Assembly: GCA_024684815.1 (NCBI GenBank)
Contig: JAIKWL010000018.1
Coordinates: 29,233 to 93,232, forward strand
Direction of reading: 5' to 3'
Length of the DNA stretch: 64,000 bases
DNA from: Saccharofermentans sp.
Lineage (GTDB): Bacteria > Bacillota > Clostridia > Saccharofermentanales > Saccharofermentanaceae
The notes beneath the pieces are model-generated. The model was given only the letters and a program-made list of their open reading frames with translations. It did no database searches and had not been told where the DNA came from. Made by a program: the position numbers and the translations under genes. Of the stretch, positions 42,786-51,275 are shown one piece after another. Numbering within the stretch: the stretch's first letter is position 1; each line of letters opens with the position of its first letter.

Positions 42786-43457
42786 ATGTCTGTAAGTCAA
42801 ACAACCGTAAAAGCGGGTTCTCAAGCTGCGCGCAAGATCATGATCCGCCGTATTTGCTCATGCGGTATCCTTTCCGCACTGGCAGCTATCCTCATGTATC
42901 TTGAGATCAAGCCGTCCCTGCTGTTGCTGCCGTTCCCGGATTTCCTTGCATTCGATTTTTCCGAGATTCCGGTACTCATCGGAACCTTTGCTTTAGGGCC
43001 TGTGTGGGGTGTCGTTATTGAACTCATCAAGAATCTCCTTCACCTTCCCGCCACGGGAACTATGGGTGTCGGTGAGCTCTCTAATTTCCTTACGGGTTCC
43101 ATCTTCGTTTTGACAGCCGGTCTTATCTACCGCAAAATCCGCACAAAGAAGGGTACCGCAGTTTCTATGGCTGTTGCAACGGTGGTCCTCGCTGCCGCAT
43201 CAGTCCCCGTAAACGCTTTCATCAATCTGCCCTTCTACGCAACTGCAATGGGATTTACTCTTGATAAGGTCATCGGCATGAGCAATGCGGTCAATCCGCT
43301 TGTTAAAGACCAGATCTCACTTCTCCTTGCAGTATTTGTTCCTTTCAATCTGCTCAAGGGAATTGTGGTCGGACTCGTTACGTTCTTTGTTTACAAGCCC
43401 ATCTCAAAGCTGATCAACAAGACTTACGATCAGACTCACGCAAAAGCAAAGAAGTAA
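42786..43457 (+). CDS. ribU: riboflavin ECF transporter S component RibU
   Basis: This 223-residue membrane protein with about six hydrophobic segments carries the RibU-like FPDFLAFDFSEIPVLIGTFALGPVWGVVIELIKN region (key part DFSEIPVLIG). It binds riboflavin and works with the shared ECF energising module. ATG 42786 is chosen because the longer frame (from 42744) starts inside the riboswitch. It lies on the plus strand between two parts of a minus-strand glycan locus and is flanked by a terminator at its end. Confidence 0.94.
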   Translation: MSVSQTTVKAGSQAARKIMIRRICSCGILSALAAILMYLEIKPSLLLLPFPDFLAFDFSEIPVLIGTFALGPVWGVVIELIKNLLHLPATGTMGVGELSNFLTGSIFVLTAGLIYRKIRTKKGTAVSMAVATVVLAAASVPVNAFINLPFYATAMGFTLDKVIGMSNAVNPLVKDQISLLLAVFVPFNLLKGIVVGLVTFFVYKPISKLINKTYDQTHAKAKK

Positions 43458-43483
43458 ACCTGATTCAAAATGCAGGTGTAAGA

Positions 43484-43533
43484 AAGAGGTTATCTCTTAA
43501 GTGAACCAATCACTTTTGAGACAACCTCTTTTA
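43484..43533. terminator. bidirectional intrinsic terminator
   Basis: AAGAGGTT and AACCTCTT close a long imperfect hairpin with further pairing of CTC/GAG and AAGTG/CACTT. It is followed by TTTT on the plus strand (end of ribU) and TCTTTCT on the minus strand (end of the esterase gene). Confidence 0.75.
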
Positions 43534-43566
43534 AAGTTATAACATTTAGCAGCAGGAAGGGGTGTT

Positions 43567-44454
43567 TTATCTTCTCCCCACCGCATTTTCGGCGATCATT
43601 TCTATCGCCTTGACGGACTGGGGCCATTCGGGATGCGCTATAGGGAAAACATGATGCATCTTGAGTTCGCCGTCATTCTTTGCTTCGTAATACATGGCAT
43701 CAGGGAGCTTGTCTTTGAATTCACGGTCCTGATCACAAAGGAAATCATCTTCTCCTGTTACGATCGCGACCCTTAATCCCGTATCGCGCTCGGCAACAAG
43801 ATTAAGATCGTATGCATAGTTCGGAAGACGCTGCATATCCTTCTTTGTTCCCTGAAGATTTTCAAAATATATACCGGGGAAACCTTTTATCGGATTTCTT
43901 ATACCGGGGCAGATAAGTCCTGCCGATTCCACGTTGCCTTTGAGTTTTTCGAAGACCCACAGACCGTGTGAGATATGTCGGCTCCTTGCGGCTACTGCAA
44001 CAATGTACGCAAGATATCCTCCTGCGGAATCACCGACTGTATGGAATTTCTTAAAACCGTATTTGATATAAACGAAATTCATCGCCTTGAATATCTCGTC
44101 GATTATCTGAGATAACGTTGCATCAGGCATAAGCGTGTAATCGACATTTACGACAGGGATCCCTGCCTTGATCGCAAGGTGCATGCCGAAGTTCTGATCG
44201 AGTTTTTTGAATCCGTAGACGAAAGCACCGCCGTGGATCAGGATAAAGCATTCCTTCGCGCCGTAGCAGCCGAAAGGTGTATATATGTCGAGCTTAAGAG
44301 GGTTATCTCCATCCTTGTAGATGATATCCATCTCCGTTTTACAGTCAGCAGGAAAAACCTCTTCTTCAAGTCTGGGAGCATCACTTATATTGCAGTTTTT
44401 GATGAAAAGTTGTCTGTTCTTTTCTGCTCTGTAACGGATAAAGGAATTGAACAT
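43567..44454 (-). CDS. alpha/beta hydrolase (HSL/esterase family)
   Basis: This 295-residue hydrolase has the oxyanion motif HGGAFVYG (74-81), the nucleophile Ser143 in GDSAGGY and a late His in HPEWP. This is the pattern of alpha/beta hydrolase fold-3 esterases. It lies 21 nt after the Wzy-type gene, so it may remove or add acyl groups on the glycan (inference). GGGGG precedes the ATG. Confidence 0.88.
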   Translation of the reverse strand: MFNSFIRYRAEKNRQLFIKNCNISDAPRLEEEVFPADCKTEMDIIYKDGDNPLKLDIYTPFGCYGAKECFILIHGGAFVYGFKKLDQNFGMHLAIKAGIPVVNVDYTLMPDATLSQIIDEIFKAMNFVYIKYGFKKFHTVGDSAGGYLAYIVAVAARSRHISHGLWVFEKLKGNVESAGLICPGIRNPIKGFPGIYFENLQGTKKDMQRLPNYAYDLNLVAERDTGLRVAIVTGEDDFLCDQDREFKDKLPDAMYYEAKNDGELKMHHVFPIAHPEWPQSVKAIEMIAENAVGRR

Positions 44455-44475
44455 GGAAAGCCCCCTTTCCCCATG

Positions 44476-45882
44476 CTATTTCTTTTTGAAAGAAACAGGT
44501 TTTGTTCTCTGTGCCAGAAGACCTGCGACAGGCCAGAAATATACTGCGACATTCATAACGCTGCTGCTTAAGAGAGCCTGGCCGGCATAAGCTGCAAATG
44601 CTCCGAGGAGGAGCCAGATAATACAGCGCTTAACATCGTCCTTTTCACTAAAGACAGCTTTTACTGCGCTTACTGCCGAATAGATGAGCATTGCAAGATA
44701 ATTTATCAGAGCGAAAACACCCTGTGTTGCAAGTGTGTGAAGATATTCATTGTGACCCTTATCCTGAACATAATCACCGGGCTGCCAGCCGGGCTGTTCC
44801 CTGAAAGCCTCAGCAAGATTATCAAGACCAATGCCCGTGACCCAGTGGTTGGGAACACTCGAAAGAGCAGCTTTCCAGATCCTGCCTCTTCCGTTGCCGA
44901 AGCCGTCATCACCGACCTTGCCGACAGTATCTTCCGTGATCCTGTTGACTCTGCTGGTGATGTATGTCGTGAATAAAAGAGCGATGATTATTATCACGAT
45001 ATATCCGGCGATCAGGATAATGAAATCGGTCGTGATCTGCTTTAATGATTTCTTATCCATATTGCTCTTTCGCATTACGATAAGAGATACGATGTAAGTA
45101 AAGATCATTGCTGCCGTTCCGATCCAGGCAAGACGCGCCTGTGAAGCGATCATGGTATAGAACATGAGAAGCGACAGTGCCAGCATTGCCCACTTGAAGA
45201 CCTTGGATCTGCCAAGCTTCGAACTGAAGATGAAAAGACCGGACGTAACAGCTGTAAGAAGACATGAGAGCGTGCCGTAAAAGTTCGTATTCTGGAGCAG
45301 TCCGTAAGGTGTCGTGTTGGAAACACGGTTGGAAGCGAAAAGACAGTAACAGATATCGATGCGGAAAGTCTGAAGGAATGCGACCACACCCTGAATCAGC
45401 GCAACGATGACGTAGGCTGTAAGAAGCTTTTTCCTGAGCTTGGGATCGGATATCATGGAGCCTGCAAAATAGAGGCAGAAATAGCAAAGGAATATCTCAG
45501 GTCTTTCGCAGTAAAATCTTGATCCTCCCGCAAATACTCCGGGATTAACGGAGAAGATACAAGAAAGCATCATGAACAGAAAAAGCGTGAAGAAAAATAT
45601 ATCCGCAGCATAAAGCTTGAACTTTCCGTTTACGATCCTTGATACGATATTCAGGATGACAGCAAGTGCAAGGATCCCTCCGAACAGACCGACAATGTAA
45701 GGCTGGAAGTATGACGGATAAAGACGCATATTGGGGATCTTAACTTTCGCTTTAATTAAGACTTCCGTAATGATCTCTGCCACCGGCAGGAATAAGAGCA
45801 ATGCCATGGAAATATAGCAGAACACCTTATCAGAAGAGAGTTTTGCTAATACGGGCACTTTTGTCTGGGCTGAATCTGTCAT
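44476..45882 (-). CDS. O-antigen ligase/polymerase family membrane protein (Wzy_C)
   Basis: This 468-residue protein has about 11-12 membrane segments and a large outer loop near residues 320-400. That loop contains GRGRIWKAALSSVPNHWVTGIGLDNL and KGHNEYLHTLATQGV, the signature of the Wzy_C/O-antigen ligase family (PF04932). It probably polymerises or ligates the surface glycan. It is the most upstream gene of the minus-strand locus. Confidence 0.92.
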   Translation of the reverse strand: MTDSAQTKVPVLAKLSSDKVFCYISMALLLFLPVAEIITEVLIKAKVKIPNMRLYPSYFQPYIVGLFGGILALAVILNIVSRIVNGKFKLYAADIFFFTLFLFMMLSCIFSVNPGVFAGGSRFYCERPEIFLCYFCLYFAGSMISDPKLRKKLLTAYVIVALIQGVVAFLQTFRIDICYCLFASNRVSNTTPYGLLQNTNFYGTLSCLLTAVTSGLFIFSSKLGRSKVFKWAMLALSLLMFYTMIASQARLAWIGTAAMIFTYIVSLIVMRKSNMDKKSLKQITTDFIILIAGYIVIIIIALLFTTYITSRVNRITEDTVGKVGDDGFGNGRGRIWKAALSSVPNHWVTGIGLDNLAEAFREQPGWQPGDYVQDKGHNEYLHTLATQGVFALINYLAMLIYSAVSAVKAVFSEKDDVKRCIIWLLLGAFAAYAGQALLSSSVMNVAVYFWPVAGLLAQRTKPVSFKKK

Positions 45883-46015
45883 TTTCGGTGTTATCCCCTT
45901 TTGTTCAAAAGCGTTTTATTTTCTGGCTTATTATATGTTATTTGACTGTCTGTGATAACCCTTATTGTATCTATGTTATATAATTGACACAGAATATTAT
46001 TATGGAGGGTAATGT

Positions 46016-46915
46016 ATGTCATCCCAAATGCCCCGCGAGAAGCTTTCATCTCTCGTAGCTTCTTTTATGAGTTATTCTGCAGGACATCTTCCTGACGATG
46101 TTAAGCTCCGTCTTGCGCAGATGAGCGAAGTCGAGAATGAAGGTTTTGCGCCTGAGATCTACAACGTAATGAAAAAAAATATGGAACTTGCCGATTCCCT
46201 GAAGAGGCCTTCATGTCAGGATACCGGTATTCCGCAGTTCTTTGCACGTGTCGGTACAAAGTGGCCTTATATGGACATCATTGAGGATGCGCTTGTCGAT
46301 GCTGTCAGGGAGGCTACCGCAAAAGCGCCGTTAAGACCTAATGCTGTTGAGGTCTTCGATGAGAAGAATACCGGAAACAATATAGGAACTCACAGCCCGT
46401 GGATCGACTGGGAGATCGTTAAGGACAGCGACTGTCTGGAACTCTATTTCTATATGGCAGGCGGCGGATGCTCACTGCCCGGTTTTTCGAAGGTCCTCAT
46501 GCCTCTTGAAGGATACGAAGGAATAGCAAAAGCTGTTTTCGAGCAGATGACTTCTTATGGCGTAAATGCCTGCCCTCCCTGCCTCGTAGGGATCGGAATC
46601 GCAGGTTCTTCTGAAGTGGCAGCCAAGCTCTCCAAGAAAGCTCTGTTAAGACAGGTCGGATCACATAATCCCAACCCCAAGGCTGCAGAAATGGAAAAGC
46701 TCATTGAAGACGGTCTCAACTCGATCGGTTTGGGACCCGGCGGATTCGGCGGCAAACTCTCTGTCATGGGAGTCAATATCGAGCAGGCTTCAAGACATCC
46801 GGCAACACTGGCCATGGGACTTTCCACCGCATGCTGGGCACACAGAAGAGCAGGTATCAGGATCAACTCTGATTTCACCTACGACTTCTTCACACACAAG
46901 GGGGTAGTCTTATGA
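46016..46915 (+). CDS. fumarate hydratase / L(+)-tartrate dehydratase alpha subunit
   Basis: This 299-residue class I iron-sulfur hydro-lyase subunit has cluster-region cysteines in RPSCQDTGIPQ, GGGCSLPG and CPPCLVGIGI. It interconverts fumarate and malate or dehydrates tartrate; the two families cannot be separated safely here. GGAGGG precedes the ATG and TATAAT lies at 45979-45984. It overlaps the beta subunit gene by 4 nt (ATGA). Confidence 0.92.
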   Translation: MSSQMPREKLSSLVASFMSYSAGHLPDDVKLRLAQMSEVENEGFAPEIYNVMKKNMELADSLKRPSCQDTGIPQFFARVGTKWPYMDIIEDALVDAVREATAKAPLRPNAVEVFDEKNTGNNIGTHSPWIDWEIVKDSDCLELYFYMAGGGCSLPGFSKVLMPLEGYEGIAKAVFEQMTSYGVNACPPCLVGIGIAGSSEVAAKLSKKALLRQVGSHNPNPKAAEMEKLIEDGLNSIGLGPGGFGGKLSVMGVNIEQASRHPATLAMGLSTACWAHRRAGIRINSDFTYDFFTHKGVVL

Positions 46916-47535
46916 GCAAATTCGAATTTACAACACCAGTATCTGATGAAGATATCAGGAAGGTTCACATAGGTGACGTTATCTATCTGACAGGCGATAT
47001 CGTTACCGGCAGAGACGACGTTCATCACAGAGTGGTCATCTCAGGCAAAGAGCCGCCCGTAGATCTTAAGGGCAAGGCTGTATTCCACGCAGGTCCCATC
47101 ATGAAGAAGATCTCTTCTGAAGGAGAACCTGACAAATACAAAGTCATCAGCGTCGGACCAACTACATCAATGCGTATGGAAAAAGCCCAGGCGGAATTCC
47201 TCGAAAAGACCGGTGTTAAGATCATCATCGGCAAGGGCGGCATGGGTCCCAAGACAACAAAGGGATGCGTTGATAACTGCGCCATACACACTATCTTTCC
47301 GGGCGGATGCGCCGTAGTAGCCGCAGAAGAGGTCATAGACGTCGAGGGCGTGGAATGGCTTGATCTGGGAATGCCCGAAGCGATGTGGAAGCTCAAGGCT
47401 GAACGCTTCGGACCCCTGATCGTCTCCATCGATTCATACGGAAACAATCTGATCGAGAATAACAAAAAAGAATTCAACGCAAAAAGAGAGAAAGCTCTGG
47501 AAGACCTTAAGGGCAAGCTCTCTTTTATGGAATAA
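46912..47535 (+). CDS. fumarate hydratase / L(+)-tartrate dehydratase beta subunit
   Basis: This 207-residue subunit has DVIYLTGDIVTGRDDVHHR, YKVISVGPTTSMRM and IIGKGGMGPKTTKG, the conserved beta-subunit sequence. It completes the active site of the alpha subunit. Overlap by 4 nt means coupled translation and a 1:1 complex. Confidence 0.93.
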   Translation: MSKFEFTTPVSDEDIRKVHIGDVIYLTGDIVTGRDDVHHRVVISGKEPPVDLKGKAVFHAGPIMKKISSEGEPDKYKVISVGPTTSMRMEKAQAEFLEKTGVKIIIGKGGMGPKTTKGCVDNCAIHTIFPGGCAVVAAEEVIDVEGVEWLDLGMPEAMWKLKAERFGPLIVSIDSYGNNLIENNKKEFNAKREKALEDLKGKLSFME

Positions 47536-47538
47536 ATA

Positions 47539-48252
47539 ATGGGATCTGATAAGCCGGTAAATCAGGATTATCCCGACTTAAAAGCACTTTCAAAAGAAGG
47601 TGTTAAGCTTTTGATCTTCGATCTGGACGGAACGCTCCTGGATTCAATGAGCGTATGGAATGACGTCGATGTCGAATTTCTTGGCCGTTACGGATATGAA
47701 GTCACACCCGAATATACCGATATGGTAAAGCGTGCCTCGATCGAAGATGCAGCAAGATACACTCAGACCAAATACCGTATCCCGCTTACTTGGCAGGAGA
47801 TCGTTTCTACATGGGAATCAATGGTCTACGAGTTTTACAGATCTGAAGTAAAACTGAAAGAAGGTACAAAGGAATATCTGGAGGAAGCAAAGAGACTCGG
47901 ATTTTCATTAGCCGTGACGACTGCCCTGTCGCGCAAAAACGCTGCTGCCGCTTTAATGAGCACAGGCATAAGGGATATGTTTGACTGCGTAATAACATTA
48001 GAGGATCTGGGCGGAAAGATAAACAAGAGTTCTCCGGATATATTTCTCCGCGTGACAGATTATGTATCAGCAACGGGAAATCCTGTAACCCCTGATAAGG
48101 CACTGGTCTTTGACGACGTTCTCCAGAGTCTGGAAGGCGCAAGATCAGGCGGATTTCTTACATGTGCAGTATATGACGACATCGGCTGCGGAGGTCCCGG
48201 TAAATGGGACAGCTTCGCAGCCGGATGTGATTATTCTGTTCTGAAATTCTGA
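47539..48252 (+). CDS. HAD family hydrolase (phosphatase/phosphoglucomutase-like)
   Basis: This 237-residue HAD protein has IFDLDGTLLDS (Asp28 nucleophile, Asp30), an alpha-helical cap, TTALSRKN (motif II Thr) and the late VFDDVLQSLEGA. It starts 3 nt after the beta subunit stop with no separate ribosome binding site, so it is translationally coupled. The substrate is unknown; members often dephosphorylate small sugar phosphates. A damage-repair role next to the dehydratase is conjecture. Confidence 0.9.
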   Translation: MGSDKPVNQDYPDLKALSKEGVKLLIFDLDGTLLDSMSVWNDVDVEFLGRYGYEVTPEYTDMVKRASIEDAARYTQTKYRIPLTWQEIVSTWESMVYEFYRSEVKLKEGTKEYLEEAKRLGFSLAVTTALSRKNAAAALMSTGIRDMFDCVITLEDLGGKINKSSPDIFLRVTDYVSATGNPVTPDKALVFDDVLQSLEGARSGGFLTCAVYDDIGCGGPGKWDSFAAGCDYSVLKF

Positions 48253-48331
48253 ACTTATTATTCCTTACACTTATTCTCCTGCGGGGGCAGTCATCTCAGA
48301 ACTTCATAAGTATGTATAAGAGGATTCGGGC

Positions 48332-49423
48332 TTATTCCTTACCCTCTTCCTTCTTCTCTACTTTAGTTTCCTCTTTATTTGCTTCAGCAGACTTTGCCTC
48401 CTCTGCTTTAGCTTTTGCTTCCTTCTCAGCAAGAGCCTTTGCTCTTCTTGCTCTTCTCTTCTTGCGTGCAGAGAAGACAATGATGAGGACTACTGCTGTA
48501 ACTATTCCAAGGAATATGATCCCGGGGATGCATGCGATGATACCGAGCAGGAGATCCTGGAAGAACTCTACAGTGTTCTCCCACATATCCTTGAACTGAT
48601 CCATGACTTTCTCTCCGTATGTTACAACGTGAGCTTCCTCGACTTCCTTTTCTTCAAGAACTTCCTGAAGTGTGAGAGTAAGTGTTGCAAACTGGACCTG
48701 ATTCTCGAGGACTCTTATCCTGGATTCTGAGCTCTCGATCTCATATCTGACATCAGTGATCCTGTTCTGTAAGATGATGATCGTATCAAGGTCTTCTGCC
48801 TTATCAAGGAGCTCCAAGAGCTGCTGGTATTCTACTCTCAAAGATTCGAGTCTTGCCTTTGTATCGACATATTCAAGAGTAACGTCTGTTGTGCCTTCAT
48901 TTGAAGATGTTACAGTGCAGCTGTCTCCGACCATATCGATAAGGGAATCGAGTTTGTCGGCCGGTACTCTTACCGTATAAGTTCCTGTGCGCAGATCTCT
49001 GTTATTGCCTGTTCCGCGCATTGAAGAATATTCGATATAACCTCCGAGAGCCTTTACCTGGCTGTCGAGATTTGAAGCGACCGCATTGAAGTTTGTCGTT
49101 TCCGCAGTTATGGATACTGTCCTTATGAGCAGTCTTCCCTGGGAAGGATCAATATTGACGTCGTTCGATAATTCAGGGCTTCCGGGTGTTGATACTACAT
49201 TTTCAATGTATTCGCCTTCTTCAAATGCGGCTTCATCACTCATTTCACGAATGCCACTTGAGCTGAATCCTTTTGCAGATTCCGAACCCGAATATGTGGC
49301 ACCGCTGTTAAAGGATTGCACGTTATCAAAATACTCATTTTTAGTTCCCGTAGATGAACAACCTGCGATCAAGGATATTGCAACAACACCTGCAATCATT
49401 GTGATCAAAAATCTCTTCTTCAT
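48332..49423 (-). CDS. DUF4349 lipoprotein
   Basis: This 363-residue protein starts at ATG 49423 and has a signal segment with lipobox LIAGC (Cys about 22). A DUF4349 domain (about 90-280, RLLIRTVSITAETTNF, a central predicted coiled coil SLRVEYQQLLELLDKAEDLD) follows. A membrane segment near 300-325 (IIACIPGIIFLGIVTAVVLIIV) and a Lys/Ala/Glu-rich cytoplasmic tail end the protein. It is an envelope protein of unknown function. It is divergent from the FkbM-type gene. Confidence 0.88.
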   Translation of the reverse strand: MKKRFLITMIAGVVAISLIAGCSSTGTKNEYFDNVQSFNSGATYSGSESAKGFSSSGIREMSDEAAFEEGEYIENVVSTPGSPELSNDVNIDPSQGRLLIRTVSITAETTNFNAVASNLDSQVKALGGYIEYSSMRGTGNNRDLRTGTYTVRVPADKLDSLIDMVGDSCTVTSSNEGTTDVTLEYVDTKARLESLRVEYQQLLELLDKAEDLDTIIILQNRITDVRYEIESSESRIRVLENQVQFATLTLTLQEVLEEKEVEEAHVVTYGEKVMDQFKDMWENTVEFFQDLLLGIIACIPGIIFLGIVTAVVLIIVFSARKKRRARRAKALAEKEAKAKAEEAKSAEANKEETKVEKKEEGKE

Positions 49424-49505
49424 AAATATACCTCCGTATGAACTGAACATCTGTCTGCTCAGTTACTATTATTACAGCTATTCTTTCCGAAATGTTGCAT
49501 CAACC

Positions 49506-49534
49506 TCGAAAAATTTTTTCCGTAAATATATACT
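49506..49534 (+). promoter_or_regulatory. promoter placing the transcription start at the ATG of the FkbM gene
   Basis: TCGAAA (49506-49511), a 17-nt spacer and TATACT (49529-49534). The start would fall at 49541-49542, where ATG 49542 begins, and no ribosome binding site is present. This suggests a leaderless mRNA. Confidence 0.45.
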
Positions 49535-49541
49535 TATCCCT

Positions 49542-50633
49542 ATGAACATCTCGAAAACAGCTCTTGACCTCTGGGAATATCTTGCAAAGGAACGCCGCCC
49601 CGTTGCGCTCTACGGTACCGGTGACGGTGCCGATAAGATCATCTCCGTTCTTGAAAGATACGGCTTAAAAGATCTGATCATCGCAGTTTTCGCAAGTGAC
49701 GGTTTTGTCAGGGACAGATCTTTCAGAGGATTTAAAGTGCTGTCTTATGACGAGTGCTGCAAAAGATTTGCAGATCAGGATTTTACGGTCCTCGTATGTT
49801 TCGGTTCGTCCCGGTCTGAAGTCCTTTCCTTTGTAGATAAGATAGCTTCAGAACGCGAACTGTTTGTGCCTGATGTTCCCGTTTACGGCAGCAATCTTTT
49901 TGACCGCGCTTTCTATGAATCAAATAAATCTCTTATAGAAGAGGTCTGTTCACTTCTTGCAGATGATGCATCAAAAAACTGCTATATCAATTACATTAAC
50001 TACAAACTGACCGGTGATATCTCATATCTTAAAAACTGCGAATCAGATCCTGACAGTGAATTCAGTTTGCTGGATAATATTTCATCCGGCTGCTTCATAG
50101 ATCTCGGAGCATACTACGGTGACACGGCAAAGCGCTATCTCGAACGTTTCTCCAGCCTGACTTCATGCATAGCCGTAGAACCCGAACGCCATTCATTCTC
50201 AAAGCTCAGAGCTTATGCTGAAGGAGCTGAAGACACCGGATTTGATATCAGATGCATAAATGCTCTTGCAGGAAGAAGAACCGGCATTGAAAAAGTCTCG
50301 GATTCAAGAGGCAGAGGAACAAGGTCTCTTCCTAACAGCAACGTGGAATTAAAGAATACCCGTGAGATCGAAGTCGTGACTGTCGATTCCTTTAATTGTG
50401 ATAATGTAAGCTTTATCAAATTCGATGTTGAGGGATCGGAACTTGATGCGATCGAAGGAGCAAAAGAGACCATCCTTAAGTCCCGCCCCGCCATGAAGAT
50501 CGCATGCTATCACAGGAGCGAGGATGTCTTCACATTGCCTCTGAAAGTTCTGGAGATAAGAAACGACTATAAGGTCTTCATGCGCCACACAAGATGCATT
50601 CCCGGCTGGGACACCGATTTCTACTTCATCTGA
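49542..50633 (+). CDS. FkbM family SAM-dependent methyltransferase-like protein
   Basis: This 363-residue protein has two parts. The N-terminal 110 residues contain RRPVALYGTGDGADKIISVL, a Rossmann-like glycine-rich strand seen in a family fused to FkbM domains. The C-terminal part (about 180-363) has FIDLGAYYGDTAKRYLE, CIAVEPERHSF and FIKFDVEGSELDAIEGA, the SAM and metal contact motifs of FkbM methyltransferases. ATG 49542 is preferred over the long upstream open frame, which crosses the divergent lipoprotein gene. It probably methylates a sugar or surface polymer. Confidence 0.87.
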   Translation: MNISKTALDLWEYLAKERRPVALYGTGDGADKIISVLERYGLKDLIIAVFASDGFVRDRSFRGFKVLSYDECCKRFADQDFTVLVCFGSSRSEVLSFVDKIASERELFVPDVPVYGSNLFDRAFYESNKSLIEEVCSLLADDASKNCYINYINYKLTGDISYLKNCESDPDSEFSLLDNISSGCFIDLGAYYGDTAKRYLERFSSLTSCIAVEPERHSFSKLRAYAEGAEDTGFDIRCINALAGRRTGIEKVSDSRGRGTRSLPNSNVELKNTREIEVVTVDSFNCDNVSFIKFDVEGSELDAIEGAKETILKSRPAMKIACYHRSEDVFTLPLKVLEIRNDYKVFMRHTRCIPGWDTDFYFI

Positions 50634-50643
50634 GGTCAAGGAT

Positions 50644-51189
50644 ATGAAGATACTGATCGTAAGTGATTCACACGGAATAAACGGACCATTAAGAGCAGTG
50701 ATAATAAAAGAAAAGCCTGATATGCTGATCCACCTTGGTGACTCTGAATTTTCACAGTCAGAGATCGCTTCATGGGCAGGATCACCAAAGACTCCCTGTA
50801 TCTTTGTCAGAGGAAACTGCGACATTTCTTCCTATGATCCTTCCTTAGTAAAGAATGAAGCTGTCTTCACGCTTAACGGTCACAGATTCTACTGTGTTCA
50901 CGGCCACAGGCAGCGTGTCAATTACGATCTGCTCATCCTCTCACTCTCAGCACAGGAGAAAGACTGCGACATATGCTTATTCGGTCATACACACGTTCCT
51001 TATGACAGTTTCGGAGATGCTATCTCAGCCTATAACAGGTTTTATGAATCAGGGTTTAATCCGTCCGGACCGAGGATCCTTAATCCCGGATCCATCTCCC
51101 TGCCCCGCGGCGGTTCGAAGCGCGGCTATATGATCATGGATATGGAAGATGACGGCAGGTACGATGTGAAGTACCGTACGGCAGATTAA
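50644..51189 (+). CDS. metallophosphoesterase (YfcE/MJ0936-like)
   Basis: This 181-residue phosphodiesterase has VSDSHG (Asp8, His10), LGDSE (Asp33), RGNCD (Asn58, His84-range VHGHR) and GHTHVP, the complete dinuclear metal site. Typical substrates are cyclic or small phosphodiesters. It starts 10 nt after the FkbM gene stop. Confidence 0.92.
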   Translation: MKILIVSDSHGINGPLRAVIIKEKPDMLIHLGDSEFSQSEIASWAGSPKTPCIFVRGNCDISSYDPSLVKNEAVFTLNGHRFYCVHGHRQRVNYDLLILSLSAQEKDCDICLFGHTHVPYDSFGDAISAYNRFYESGFNPSGPRILNPGSISLPRGGSKRGYMIMDMEDDGRYDVKYRTAD

Positions 51190-51212
51190 GGTCTGCTGAG
51201 TCCTTTAGTATA

Positions 51213-51242
51213 TTGAAGAGTCCCTTTTTATTGTAGTAAAAT
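51213..51242 (+). promoter_or_regulatory. promoter of the first paralogue pair
   Basis: TTGAAG, 18 nt, TAAAAT, 34 nt before the ATG of the first array gene. A TAAAAT box at a similar distance recurs before the third, fifth, sixth and seventh paralogues. Confidence 0.55.
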
Positions 51243-51275
51243 ATATTAGTTTGTTTATAAACGGGGAGGTTCAAT

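Noticed and set aside
49086-49541. N-terminal extension of the FkbM-type gene
   Set aside because: The frame happens to be open through the divergent DUF4349 lipoprotein gene. ATG 49542 gives the normal family start.
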